Assembly: GCF_025151215.1 (NCBI RefSeq)
Contig: NZ_CP102286.1
Span: 3,348,001 to 3,412,000 of the forward strand
From: Parabacteroides merdae ATCC 43184
GTDB lineage: Bacteria > Bacteroidota > Bacteroidia > Bacteroidales > Tannerellaceae
DNA length: 64,000 bases
Direction of reading: 5' to 3'
Shown here: piece after piece, positions 55,894 through 64,000 of the stretch
How the letters are laid out: every line of letters begins with the position of its first letter
Numbering within the stretch: position 1 is the first letter of the stretch
Position numbers and translations under genes: made by a program
The notes under the pieces: generated by a model
Told to the model about the DNA's origin: nothing
Databases searched by the model: none
The model's input: only the letters and a program-made list of their open reading frames with translations

Positions 55894-58800
55894 ATGAAAA
55901 ATATCCTGCTCTGTTTATTCATCGTATTTAGTGCCACGATCCAGGCGCAAAAGATCAAGGTGGCCTGTGTAGGCAACAGCGTAACGTATGGTCACGGAAT
56001 TGAGAACCGCGAAAAGAACAGTTATCCCGCCCAGCTCCAACGGATGTTGGGCAACGAATACGAAGTCGCCAACTTCGGAAAAAGCGGGGCGACGCTATTG
56101 CGAAAGGGACACCGTCCTTACAACGAGCAGGAGGAATGCAAGGCCGCCCTCGACTTTGCCGCCGACCGGGTCGTCATCCACCTCGGACTGAACGACACCG
56201 ATCCGCGCGACTGGCCGAATTACCGGGATGACTTCACGAAGGATTATCTGACCCTGATCGATGCTTTCCGACAAGCGAACCCGAAGTGTGAAATCTGGAT
56301 CTGCCGCCTGACGCCGATCTCCCACCGCCATACGCGCTTCAAATCGGGCACACGCAACTGGTACTGGCAGATACAACAAAACATTGAAGATATCGCAGTA
56401 CTCGCCCACACCGGACTGATTGACCTGCATACAGAACTTTATGACCGCCCTGACCTCTTGCCCGACGCCTTGCATCCCACAGCCGAAGGAGCCGGAATCA
56501 TCGCACGGACGGTCTACCGGGCATTGACCGGAAATTACGGTGGTCTCCAAATGCCCGTGATCTATTCGGACAATATGGTACTCCAACGGGAGAAACCGCT
56601 CCGGATAGCCGGAACAGCCAATGCCGGAGAAAAAGTGACGGTCAGCATCGCCGGACAGAAAGGTGAAGCGATAACGACCTCGGACGGGAAATGGTCGGTC
56701 ATCCTGCCACCGATGAAGGCAGGAGGCCCGTACACGTTGAGTATCTCCGCCGAATCAGGGAAACTGGATTATACGAATATCCTGATCGGCGAAGTATGGC
56801 TTTGCTCCGGACAGTCGAATATGGCATTTCAGGTGAGCAGTGCCGTTGACAGCCAACGAAAGGCTTTTCTGGAATTTGCCGCAAGGAAACCGCAAATCCG
56901 TCTTTTCGATATGAAACCACGTTGGCTGACAAATGCGGTGGAATGGGACATTTCGACACTGGACTCCCTCAACAGGCTCCAATATTACCGGGATACTGAA
57001 TGGAAGGAATGCAACGAGGAAACGACGAACCGTTTCTCCGCCGTAGCCTTTGCCTTCGGACAGATGTTGTCAGACAGCTTGCAGGTCCCGGTCGGACTTA
57101 TCCTGAACGCTATAGGCGGTTCACCGGCGGAAGCCTGGATAGACCGCAAAACGCTGGAATTCGAATTCCCCGACATCCTCTACGACTGGAAGCAGAATAA
57201 TTTTATCCAGGACTGGACGCGGGAACGCGCCGCCCTCAATATCCGTAAATCGACGAACAAACAGCAACGGCATCCTTACGAGCCTTGTTACTTGTACGAA
57301 TCCGGTATCCAGCCGCTCGAAAAGTTCCCGATACGGGGTATCATCTGGTATCAGGGAGAATCGAACGCTCACAATATGGAAGCACATGAGAAGTTGTTCC
57401 ATCTTTTGACAAAAAACTGGCGGGAGAACTGGGCGGAAGAATTGCCTTTCTATTATGTGCAACTATCCAGCATCGATCGTCCCAGCTGGCCTTGGTTCCG
57501 GGACAGCCAGCGCCGGATGCTCCAATCGATCCCCAACAGCGGCATGGCGGTCAGCAGCGACCATGGCGACTCCCTGGATGTCCACCCGCGCCACAAACGG
57601 GAGATAGGGGAACGCCTCGCTCACTGGGCACTCAACAAGACATACGGGCACGAGATCCTTCCTTCCGGTCCACTCTACCGATCGGTGATATTCAAGGACA
57701 GCACTGCCTATGTCACATTCGATTACGGAAAAGGCATGCACAGTTCCGACGGCGACAAACTACGTACTTTCGAGATAGCCGAACACGATGGTTTATTCGT
57801 CCCCGCGGAGGCACAAATCATCGATGGAAAGACAGTAAAAGTATGGAGCGGCCAAATCCGGAATCCGAAATTCGTCCGTTACGGCTGGCAACCTTTCACC
57901 CGTGCCAATTTAGTGAACGAAGCGGGGTTGCCGGCTTCGACATTCCGTTCGGAAGCGGCTCCGGTCAGCTGGTTTCGGCTGCCTGACCTACCCGGCACTG
58001 AAAAAAGCCCGTCATTAGGCGTATCTGCTCCGTTTACCGGTGTCAGTGGCGGGCAGTTGTTCGTGGCCGGCGGATGCAACTTCCCCGGCAAACCAGCGGC
58101 CGAAGGGGGAACAAAAGAATACTACTGCAATATATATGCATTAGATATAACCGCCCGATCTCATGCCGGATGGAAAAGGATCGGCAAACTGCCAATACCG
58201 CTTGCTTACGGGGCATCGGTCACAACCCCCGAAGGGCTCGTTTGGATCGGAGGAAATAACAATAAAAAGGTCTCCCGACAGGTCTTCTTCGTCAACTGGG
58301 ACGGGGAAAAACAACAATTGCATATCACCGAACTGCCGCCACTTCCCATGCCGTTGGATAATCTCTCGGCCACATACGCCGATGGTTGCCTGTATGTCGC
58401 CGGGGGTAAGGGCAAGCCGCAAACGGTCCCAATAGGTCAGGACGGTTCGCAAACCGCCCCTACGAACCCACTCTTTTCATTACAGCTAACACCGTCGCTT
58501 CAAAAGGAATGGGTCCGGCTTCCGGATTTCCCCGGACCTGCCCGAATACAGCCTGTCCTCACGGCACAGCAATCCGAGGATGGCATACGACTTTATCTGG
58601 CAGGCGGTTTCCAGCCGGCATCCGCCCATCAGGAAGCCATTGTTTGCACAGATATGCTTTCTTATCATCCGAAGACAAAACAGTGGAGAAATGAAGGATT
58701 CCTGCCTTCTTTAGCAGGCGGTTCCCACCGTACCGTTACAGGAGGTTGCGCCATCGCATCAGGCGATAGCTCCATCCTGCTGGTAGGAGGCGTGAACTAC

Positions 58801-59061
58801 GACCGTTTCCGCGACGCCCTAAACCACCCCGAGCCGGATTATCTGCTACATCCTGTCGACTGGTATAAATTCAATACCTCCCTGTTACAATACAATACTT
58901 TCACAAAACACTGGACCCACTTAGGCAACTACGAAGAACTGGCACGTGCCGGTGCCGGCATCGCAAACAATGCCAACACGGTAATCATAATTGGCGGAGA
59001 GTTAAAACCGGGCATCCGCACACCGGAGGTTAATGCGTTTAAACTAACGTGCCATCCCTGA
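55894..59061 (+). CDS. Three-domain fusion: SGNH esterase + sialate O-acetylesterase + NanM-like epimerase propeller
   Basis: A 1055-residue exported protein (signal peptide about 1-18; the ATG at 55894 is 4 bp after the GH20 stop). Domain 1 (about 20-215) is an SGNH hydrolase with Ser29 in GNSVTYG and Asp191/His194 in DALHP. Domain 2 (about 216-690) is a sialate O-acetylesterase with Ser308 in CSGQSNM and Asp562/His564 in DVHP. Domain 3 (about 692-1055) is a Kelch-like propeller (LFVAGGCNFPGK, LVWIGGNNN, LYVAGGKG, IIIGGELKPG) of the N-acetylneuraminate epimerase (NanM, cyclically permuted mutarotase) type. Together they would deacetylate sialic acid and speed alpha-to-beta anomer conversion before uptake. 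Confidence 0.88.
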   Translation: MKNILLCLFIVFSATIQAQKIKVACVGNSVTYGHGIENREKNSYPAQLQRMLGNEYEVANFGKSGATLLRKGHRPYNEQEECKAALDFAADRVVIHLGLNDTDPRDWPNYRDDFTKDYLTLIDAFRQANPKCEIWICRLTPISHRHTRFKSGTRNWYWQIQQNIEDIAVLAHTGLIDLHTELYDRPDLLPDALHPTAEGAGIIARTVYRALTGNYGGLQMPVIYSDNMVLQREKPLRIAGTANAGEKVTVSIAGQKGEAITTSDGKWSVILPPMKAGGPYTLSISAESGKLDYTNILIGEVWLCSGQSNMAFQVSSAVDSQRKAFLEFAARKPQIRLFDMKPRWLTNAVEWDISTLDSLNRLQYYRDTEWKECNEETTNRFSAVAFAFGQMLSDSLQVPVGLILNAIGGSPAEAWIDRKTLEFEFPDILYDWKQNNFIQDWTRERAALNIRKSTNKQQRHPYEPCYLYESGIQPLEKFPIRGIIWYQGESNAHNMEAHEKLFHLLTKNWRENWAEELPFYYVQLSSIDRPSWPWFRDSQRRMLQSIPNSGMAVSSDHGDSLDVHPRHKREIGERLAHWALNKTYGHEILPSGPLYRSVIFKDSTAYVTFDYGKGMHSSDGDKLRTFEIAEHDGLFVPAEAQIIDGKTVKVWSGQIRNPKFVRYGWQPFTRANLVNEAGLPASTFRSEAAPVSWFRLPDLPGTEKSPSLGVSAPFTGVSGGQLFVAGGCNFPGKPAAEGGTKEYYCNIYALDITARSHAGWKRIGKLPIPLAYGASVTTPEGLVWIGGNNNKKVSRQVFFVNWDGEKQQLHITELPPLPMPLDNLSATYADGCLYVAGGKGKPQTVPIGQDGSQTAPTNPLFSLQLTPSLQKEWVRLPDFPGPARIQPVLTAQQSEDGIRLYLAGGFQPASAHQEAIVCTDMLSYHPKTKQWRNEGFLPSLAGGSHRTVTGGCAIASGDSSILLVGGVNYDRFRDALNHPEPDYLLHPVDWYKFNTSLLQYNTFTKHWTHLGNYEELARAGAGIANNANTVIIIGGELKPGIRTPEVNAFKLTCHP

Positions 59062-59062
59062 T

Positions 59063-59662
59063 TCACACCAAAGCCAATTTACGAATATTCGCATCCCAAA
59101 CCGGTTCCGAAAAAATCAGTCCGACAGCTTCGGCCGGGGTAGAGGCGACCGTCCAAAGTGCTGCATGCTGCGGGCGCATGAAATGCTCGTCGACGGCCCG
59201 GCGGAACATCTCCAAAAGAGGATCGAAGTAGCCGTTTATATTCAGGATGACAATCGGGTTGAGATACAAGCCTAACTGTTTCCAGGTAATGACTTCCAAC
59301 AATTCTTCGAGAGTGCCGCATCCGCCCGGAAGAGCGATCACGGCATCCGAAAGATCAGCCATTCGTTGTTTGCGCTCATGCATACTGTCGACTTCGACCA
59401 GATCGGTAAGCCCCTTGTGACACCAATCCTGTTCTACCATAAAACGAGGGATCACACCGGTCACAGTCCCGCCGGCAGCCAGCGCAGCATCCGACACGGC
59501 ACACATCAGGCCTGAATTGCCAGCCCCGTTGATCACTCTCAGGTTCCGTTCGCCCAACAGATGTCCCAACTCGGTCGCAGCCTCCCGATATGCCGAAGCG
59601 ACCTGCGTGCTGGAGGCACAATACACGCAAACGGAAGTTATCTTATTTCTTTCTCTTTCCAT
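59063..59662 (-). CDS. LOG family protein (TIGR00730, nucleoside 5'-monophosphate phosphoribohydrolase-like)
   Basis: A 199-residue Rossmann-like protein. The signature PGGCGTLEELLE, with the GxGT phosphate loop and catalytic Glu, plus the earlier GAGNSGLMCAVSDAAL and VDSMHERKQRM, are those of the 'Lonely guy' family, which releases free base from nucleoside monophosphates (cytokinin ribotides in plants; AMP in some bacteria). Physiological role in gut bacteria is not established. It is convergent with the nan fusion gene, the stops being one base apart. Confidence 0.92.
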   Translation of the reverse strand: MERERNKITSVCVYCASSTQVASAYREAATELGHLLGERNLRVINGAGNSGLMCAVSDAALAAGGTVTGVIPRFMVEQDWCHKGLTDLVEVDSMHERKQRMADLSDAVIALPGGCGTLEELLEVITWKQLGLYLNPIVILNINGYFDPLLEMFRRAVDEHFMRPQHAALWTVASTPAEAVGLIFSEPVWDANIRKLALV

Positions 59663-59749
59663 CTTTCTTTTTGCATTATGATTTTAAAACAAAGGGGATT
59701 CAACAAGCCATCAACCGAAATCATCAGACTCAGCGCCTTCCAAAACCAC

Positions 59750-60493
59750 TTATTTTCCCTTATTTATATCATATCCGAACAAGGCGAAATCGCCCAGGCA
59801 AGGATCATCCGGGAAGATATGCGACAGGGCCTCGGTTATCTCAAGCGCCGTTTTCAGGGTGGCGGTTCGCTGCTGTGTCAAACCAAGTTCCAGTGAAATT
59901 TGGTGAACATGCGTGTCCAGCGGAATAATCAATTGGCGGGGATGAAAGACTGTCTGCCAAATCCCGAAATCGACGATTCCATCGGTCCGGACCATCCAGC
60001 GAAGGAACATAGCCAGGCGTTTACAGGCAGAAGTGCCGCCCATCACCGGAATACCGTTTATGCCGGAAAAGAGATCCTGCAATTTAAAAACCGGATTCGG
60101 GTAAGAGCTTGCAGCCAATGCATCTTCCAATGAATCATACCGCTGATATATCTCTTTCAACCGATCACAGAGGGCACAGAGGTCCGAATGCGTATAAAAG
60201 CGATAAAACGTATCGCGTTTGCCGGCTGGGACATCCGAAACCAGTTCCCAGTATCGGCCGGACAATACCCATTCGTAAGGACTTCCACCCATCCGGCTAT
60301 GTAACCAGTCCGCCTTGCGGAGGATCAGTTCCCTGCGTCCATAAGAGATCCAGGAAGTGATAAAAGCGGATATTTCGATATCCCGTTTCTCCGTAAACCG
60401 ATGAGGAAACTGAACCGGATCATCGGGTATAAAAGACCTCACATTATAGATCCCGGCCCATTCCTTCAATTTCGCTTTCAGTTGTTCGTCCAT
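59750..60493 (-). CDS. TIGR02757 (DUF2400) family protein
   Basis: A 247-residue protein. The PDDPVQFPHRFTEKRDIEISAFITSWISYGRRELIL start, the GGTSACKRLAMFLRWMVR middle and the PLDTHVHQISLELGL block match the conserved TIGR02757 family, a helix-hairpin-helix-like fold resembling the endonuclease III superfamily. Function is not known. It follows the AlkD-like gene by 3 bp, so linkage to DNA repair is plausible but unproven. Confidence 0.85.
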   Translation of the reverse strand: MDEQLKAKLKEWAGIYNVRSFIPDDPVQFPHRFTEKRDIEISAFITSWISYGRRELILRKADWLHSRMGGSPYEWVLSGRYWELVSDVPAGKRDTFYRFYTHSDLCALCDRLKEIYQRYDSLEDALAASSYPNPVFKLQDLFSGINGIPVMGGTSACKRLAMFLRWMVRTDGIVDFGIWQTVFHPRQLIIPLDTHVHQISLELGLTQQRTATLKTALEITEALSHIFPDDPCLGDFALFGYDINKGK

Positions 60494-60496
60494 CCC

Positions 60497-61204
60497 TTAC
60501 TTCATCTTTAAGAAATACTGACGCCGGTCTTCGGGATAATGCTCGATGGCATAGCGAAGAGCCGTACGCGGAAGCTGTGTCGCATAACGTTCCAGAAAGT
60601 CGGTGAGGGTATCCCGATCTCTTTTGCCCACCTCGCGGAGCATCCAGCCTACGGCTTTATGCATCAAATCATGTTTATGCGTCATCAACCGTTCGGCCAA
60701 CGCCAGCGTATCGGTAAAATCCGAACGGCGGATAAACGCCCAAGTACAGACGATCGAAATCCGCTGTTCCCAAAGATTATCGCTGGCAGCCAGTTCATAC
60801 AGGACGGAACGGTCCCGGTTCACCAAATATTCGCCGACAATATCCCGGCAGGACAAATCCACCAAATCCCAATTATTGCAGCGGCGGGTATTCTTCAAAT
60901 AGAAACGATACATCTTTTCCCGTTCAGCTTCCGGTGTCTTCTTATCCTGAAAACGGTAGACCAAAACCAACAGGGCGCAAAGACGGGCCTCATGCCAGGG
61001 ACTATCCAACAAGCGCTGCAATTCATCGAGAGGCATCGCTTTGTTAGCTTTCGCTATACTGCGAGTTTGCGGAACGACAACCCCTAAAAAGCGGTCGCCT
61101 TCGCCATATTGCCCCGGTCCGGTCTTGAAAAATCGGCTCAGATGGGCCGCCTTTTCGGGTGAACCGACCGATTGCAGTTCACTCAGCACAAACTCCGCCG
61201 TCAT
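60497..61204 (-). CDS. AlkD-like DNA alkylation repair protein (HEAT-like)
   Basis: A 235-residue all-helical protein made of HEAT-like repeats. FLGVVVPQTRSIAK, PWHEARLCALLVLVYRF, the NNWDLVDLSCRDIVGEYL region with Trp-Asp for base excision and HDLMHKAVGWMLREVGKRD fit AlkD, which removes positively charged alkylated bases without base flipping. The ATG at 61204 overlaps the dehydrogenase stop by four bases; the longer ORF to 61264 would run into that gene and is not preferred. Confidence 0.9.
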   Translation of the reverse strand: MTAEFVLSELQSVGSPEKAAHLSRFFKTGPGQYGEGDRFLGVVVPQTRSIAKANKAMPLDELQRLLDSPWHEARLCALLVLVYRFQDKKTPEAEREKMYRFYLKNTRRCNNWDLVDLSCRDIVGEYLVNRDRSVLYELAASDNLWEQRISIVCTWAFIRRSDFTDTLALAERLMTHKHDLMHKAVGWMLREVGKRDRDTLTDFLERYATQLPRTALRYAIEHYPEDRRQYFLKMK

Positions 61205-62163
61205 GGACGCAGCACCCGTGACACAGGACGGTCGCCTTCCAAGAATCCGATTACATTGTTGCAAACCGTACGCGCCATGATAATACGCGTTTCCAGTGTC
61301 TGCGTCCCAATATGGGGCGTAAGGACGACATTTTCCATTTCCAGCAACTCCGGCGAGGGATAATCGCCGAACTCGAATACATCCAGACCGGCACCATGAA
61401 TCGTCCCGTCTTTCAACGCCTGCACCAAAGCCTTTTCATCGACCAAAGGACCGCGGCCAGTGTTGATCAGGACGGCCGTCGGTTTCATTTGTTTCAATTC
61501 GGCTTCACCGATGATATGGTAGGTTTCCGGTGTATAAGGGGCATTCAGAGAGACGAAATCGGATTGGGAGAGGAGCTCCTCCTTGGAAACGTATGTCACG
61601 TTCAGCTTTGTCTCTTCTTCGACATACAGTTGCCGACGGTTATGATAGAGGACTTCCATACCACAGGCATTCGCCCGGCGAGCAAGGGCCTTTCCGATAC
61701 GTCCCATACCGATAATCCCCAATGTCTTCCCAGTCACATTAATGCCTAAATTCTCCAAGACGCCGACTTTCATGCCAAGACCTTCCCGGCGCAGCTTACG
61801 GTCGCATTCGGTAATGCGGCGTGCCACATCGAGCATCAGGCCGAGTGCGAGATTAGCGGTAGGGGCCGTCACGGGGTCGGGGGTATTGGCAACCGTGATT
61901 CCTTTCTCAAGGCAGTAGGCGACATCGATATTATTGTAACCGACGGCATAGTTTGCCACCATTTTCAGTTTGGAGGCATGGTCGATCAATTCCTTGTTTA
62001 CCGGGAAATCGAACATCGAGCACAACACGTCATACTCCGGAATCATCTCTAAAACTTCTTCGTACGTGAAATCTCTTCCTTCGGGAAAAGTAACCTCATA
62101 CTTGCTTTCCAGCTCGGTAAAACCTTCGCGGAACATGTCGTAAGTAACTAATATCTTTGTCAT
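61201..62163 (-). CDS. D-isomer-specific 2-hydroxyacid dehydrogenase
   Basis: A 320-residue NAD(P)-dependent enzyme. The Rossmann loop GIIGMGRIGKALARR (about 170-185) and the catalytic Arg (INTGRGPLVDE), Glu (GLDVFEFGDYPSPELL) and His (LTPHIGTQT) are present. It resembles the glyoxylate/hydroxypyruvate reductase branch that reduces 2-keto acids to D-2-hydroxy acids. It has a -7 box 21 bp upstream and overlaps the next gene by ATGA. Substrate is open. Confidence 0.92.
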   Translation of the reverse strand: MTKILVTYDMFREGFTELESKYEVTFPEGRDFTYEEVLEMIPEYDVLCSMFDFPVNKELIDHASKLKMVANYAVGYNNIDVAYCLEKGITVANTPDPVTAPTANLALGLMLDVARRITECDRKLRREGLGMKVGVLENLGINVTGKTLGIIGMGRIGKALARRANACGMEVLYHNRRQLYVEEETKLNVTYVSKEELLSQSDFVSLNAPYTPETYHIIGEAELKQMKPTAVLINTGRGPLVDEKALVQALKDGTIHGAGLDVFEFGDYPSPELLEMENVVLTPHIGTQTLETRIIMARTVCNNVIGFLEGDRPVSRVLRP

Positions 62164-62183
62164 AACTATTCTTTTTAAATTTG

Positions 62184-62191
62184 CAAAAATA
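62184..62191 (-). promoter_or_regulatory. -7 box of the 2-hydroxyacid dehydrogenase gene
   Basis: TATTTTTG on the minus strand, 21-28 bp upstream of the start at 62163. Confidence 0.45.
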
Positions 62192-62207
62192 TAAAATTAT
62201 CCGATGT

Positions 62208-63014
62208 TCACTTCTTTTCATGGTCACGGATAAACCGGACGGCTAAAGGGAAAGCGGCGGCGCACATACTGCCGTGGTCGAAACCGCCCAACTCGTAAAG
62301 GGTCACATCAGGATGGCCGAGCAGTTTGAAAAGGCGGTAGAAATAGGCGGACTCTTCGTAACGGCCATACAATTCCTTTTCACGGTCACCGGAAAGGATC
62401 AGAATAGGGGCGCAATCATTCCGGACATGGTACAAGGGAGCCGTTTCGTCGATTGTCGGCTGCAAAGGTTTCAACCCTCGCTGGTTGCGGGTTTCGAAAT
62501 GAGTGATTACCTGGCCGCTGAAAGGGATGATCCCGGCAAGCTTGTCGGCATCTTTCCCATAACGCGCCAACAGCTTCTTATCCAATCCGACCATATCGAC
62601 CAGATATCCGCCTGCAGAATGGCCGGCAATATAGATGGAGGAGGTGTCGCCTCCGTATTTTCCTATATTATCGAATACCCAAGCAACGGCGGCAGCGGCA
62701 TCATCGACGATCTCCATCGTCTTCACATGCGGAGACAAACGGTATTCGACACCTACGACTACCATGCCGTCCGTTAATAACCCGGAAGGGATTTCACGAC
62801 TCCCGCCGGTCAAACCGCCGCCATGAAACCAAACCACGACCGGCGCATTTTGTACATCCGGCTGGTAAGCAATATCCAGACGACACATTTTAGAAGCATA
62901 TTCATCACCTGTATTTCCACGGTACGGGACATTACGATCATAGGAATAATTAGCAACGATAGCCATCACAGCAAACCAGGCAAGCAGAAAGGTTAATCCG
63001 ATTTTATTCGTCAT
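62208..63014 (-). CDS. Exported alpha/beta hydrolase (HSL/GDXG-type esterase)
   Basis: A 268-residue hydrolase from the ATG at 63014, which begins a signal-like stretch (MTNKIGLTFLLAWFAVMAIVANY). The longer frame to 63101 has a Cys-rich leader that does not look like a signal peptide. The oxyanion-hole motif WFHGGGLTGG, nucleophile elbow GHSAGG and late Asp/His (ILSGDREKE, GGFDHGSM) are those of carboxylesterases and xylan-type acetylesterases. The substrate is not clear, but an esterase removing acyl groups from glycans would fit the window. Confidence 0.85.
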   Translation of the reverse strand: MTNKIGLTFLLAWFAVMAIVANYSYDRNVPYRGNTGDEYASKMCRLDIAYQPDVQNAPVVVWFHGGGLTGGSREIPSGLLTDGMVVVGVEYRLSPHVKTMEIVDDAAAAVAWVFDNIGKYGGDTSSIYIAGHSAGGYLVDMVGLDKKLLARYGKDADKLAGIIPFSGQVITHFETRNQRGLKPLQPTIDETAPLYHVRNDCAPILILSGDREKELYGRYEESAYFYRLFKLLGHPDVTLYELGGFDHGSMCAAAFPLAVRFIRDHEKK

Positions 63015-63176
63015 ATTATACACTAAATTTGAATTGATTAAACACAAAAAACATCCTCCAAATGTAATCAGCTTTTTACAACTAAACAAACAATCTGCCA
63101 TTTCGCACAGGGCAACCGCATCAAAATCATAAAGCGTCCATCCGTTTTCGCCACCGATACGGACTAATCATATGAA

Positions 63177-63625
63177 TGTTTTTGCAAAAGCAACTATCAT
63201 ACTATCATATCCGCATGTGTATCGGTTTAAACCAATATATTATGTTATGATAGTTACCGTTTTGAACTATCATTCATCTGTCATAACCATCATGGCAAAA
63301 AACGATAACGTGCTGTGTATTAATTGTACGATAAAAACAGGGACCGTTCGGGAACAGGTACGAAACCTGTTAAAACGGCTTCTTTTTTCATCAAGACAGG
63401 CTTTTCTTTTGTCAAAAACAGCTTGCAAAGCCGCTTGAGACCCGGGTGTACCCATCATGGAGACCCGGGTGCGGGAGAGGTGCAGACCCGGGTCTGTGCG
63501 AGACCTTTACGGGGGTGTGGGGATGTTTATCCGCCATGTTAGAAGTGTTTTTATGCCCTGTTTTTGCATCTTTTTCAAGGAAAAAAGTCGTTTTATATTT
63601 AAACGGCCCCGTTTTGTCAATGCTA
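63177..63625 (+). repeat. Dispersed 410-450 bp repeat, copy C
   Basis: Begins ATGTTTTTGCAAAAGCAAC, with ACTATCAT hairpins, the 48-codon ORF (63292-63438, MAKNDNVLCINCTIK to SKTACKAA), boxes AGACCCGGGT at 63438, 63461 and 63484 (exact 23-bp period), and a weak fourth box TTACGGGGGTGT at 63507 on the same period. The ORF stop overlaps the first box. It ends GGCCCCGTTTTGTCAATG. Same strand as copy B, opposite to copy A. Confidence 0.92.
63292..63438 (+). CDS. Hypothetical 48-residue ORF inside the dispersed repeat
   Basis: MAKNDNVLCINCTIKTGTVR followed by EQVRNLLKRLLFSSRQAFLL and SKTACKAA. The frame is kept in all three copies with no indels; changes are mixed (D/N, V/M/F, C/Y). A basic, amphipathic middle with two early Cys (Cys replaced by Tyr in copy B) might suit DNA or RNA binding. 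Translation is not shown, and the second half is nearly identical at DNA level, so conservation could be nucleotide rather than protein driven. Family not recognised. Confidence 0.35.
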   Translation: MAKNDNVLCINCTIKTGTVREQVRNLLKRLLFSSRQAFLLSKTACKAA

Positions 63626-63685
63626 TTTTGGTGCGGTTAGCCTGCCATTTCCCGCCTTCTTTTTCCGATAAAGCCGATTATTTCC

Positions 63686-63693
63686 TATTTTTG
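63686..63693 (+). promoter_or_regulatory. -7 box of the last gene
   Basis: TATTTTTG, 41-48 bp upstream of the ATG at 63734. Confidence 0.45.
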
Positions 63694-63733
63694 TAACCAT
63701 TAACAAGTATCTTATTACCTGTCAACAACTACT

Positions 63734-64000
63734 ATGGTTCTAAATTATATCTGGATCGCTTTCTTTCTGATTGCTTTCGTGGTGGCGCTTTGCAAATTAG
63801 CCATCGGCGGAGACACGGAAGTTTTCACCCATATCATCAACGCTTCTTTTGCTTCGGCAAAGACAGGGTTCGAGATATCCCTCGGACTGACGGGAGTCTT
63901 GGCTCTTTGGCTCGGCATCATGAAAATCGGGGAAAAAGGGGGCGTGATACAGGCCTTTGCCCGGTTGACGGCACCCGTGTTCAGCAAGCTCTTTCCGGGA
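63734..64000 (+). CDS. SpmA / nucleoside-recognition (gate) domain membrane protein, 3' end outside window
   Basis: The first 89 codons are visible. An N-terminal membrane segment (MVLNYIWIAFFLIAFVVALC) and the region GGDTEVFTHIINASFASAKTGFEISLGLTGVLALWLGIMKIGEKGG match spore-maturation protein A-like proteins with the 'nucleoside recognition' gate domain, which in Bacteroidetes are often SpmA-SpmB fusions. Role in non-sporulating bacteria is unknown; transport is suspected. Confidence 0.85.
   Translation, partial: MVLNYIWIAFFLIAFVVALCKLAIGGDTEVFTHIINASFASAKTGFEISLGLTGVLALWLGIMKIGEKGGVIQAFARLTAPVFSKLFPG

Noticed and set aside
63438..63518. Possible CRISPR array in the phased boxes
   Set aside because: Units are 10-12 bp with 11-13-bp spacers that are themselves conserved between copies, no cas genes are nearby, and box number is fixed at three.

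Overview
The window reads as a chromosomal segment of a gut Bacteroidales bacterium, most likely Parabacteroides. The evidence is the G+C content near 50%, Bacteroidetes-type -7 boxes (TAnnTTTG) upstream of many genes, many secreted glycoside hydrolases, a family S46 dipeptidyl-peptidase, TPR/transmembrane/HTH regulators and a nan cluster with sialidase and GH20. The genus is an inference from protein style, not a database match.

Layout. 1-2376: two peptidases (C69 and C1B), then an inverted-repeat MITE-like element. 2552-10848: a minus-strand cluster with an AraC regulator, RraA-like protein, enolase-superfamily dehydratase, SDR, SSS symporter and GH2 enzyme, which looks like uptake and non-phosphorylative breakdown of a released sugar or sugar acid. 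10982-27906: more glycan-degrading genes (GH2, a propeller protein, GH29, GH35, GH95, sulfatase) interrupted by an IS3-family element with a 3-bp target duplication, and a scar of truncated GH2 and AraC fragments at 25810-26331. 28050-32795: an AT-rich island with an outer-membrane barrel gene and a TPR/coiled-coil/HTH regulator, each broken by one apparent frameshift. 33744-46283: a DPP7-like peptidase, DUF389 protein, TPR histidine kinase, flippase, RuvB, a small barrel protein, a GT87-like protein and a second TPR regulator. 47439-59061: a ROK regulator and sialic-acid cluster (lyase, epimerase, transporter, sialidase, hexosaminidase and a three-domain SGNH/sialate-O-acetylesterase/NanM-like fusion). 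59063-63014: LOG protein, TIGR02757 protein, AlkD-like protein, D-2-hydroxyacid dehydrogenase and an esterase. The right edge enters a SpmA/nucleoside-gate membrane protein.

The least explained structure is a dispersed repeat of about 410-450 bp in three copies (33125-33533 inverted, 46800-47250, 63177-63625). Each copy carries an uninterrupted 48-codon ORF followed directly by three AGACCCGGGT boxes spaced exactly 23 bp apart. A separate locus at 16776-16856 has four related 12-bp boxes at the same 23-bp period. This phased-box family is my main candidate for an undescribed element.

No SusC/SusD pair, tRNA, rRNA or CRISPR array was seen.
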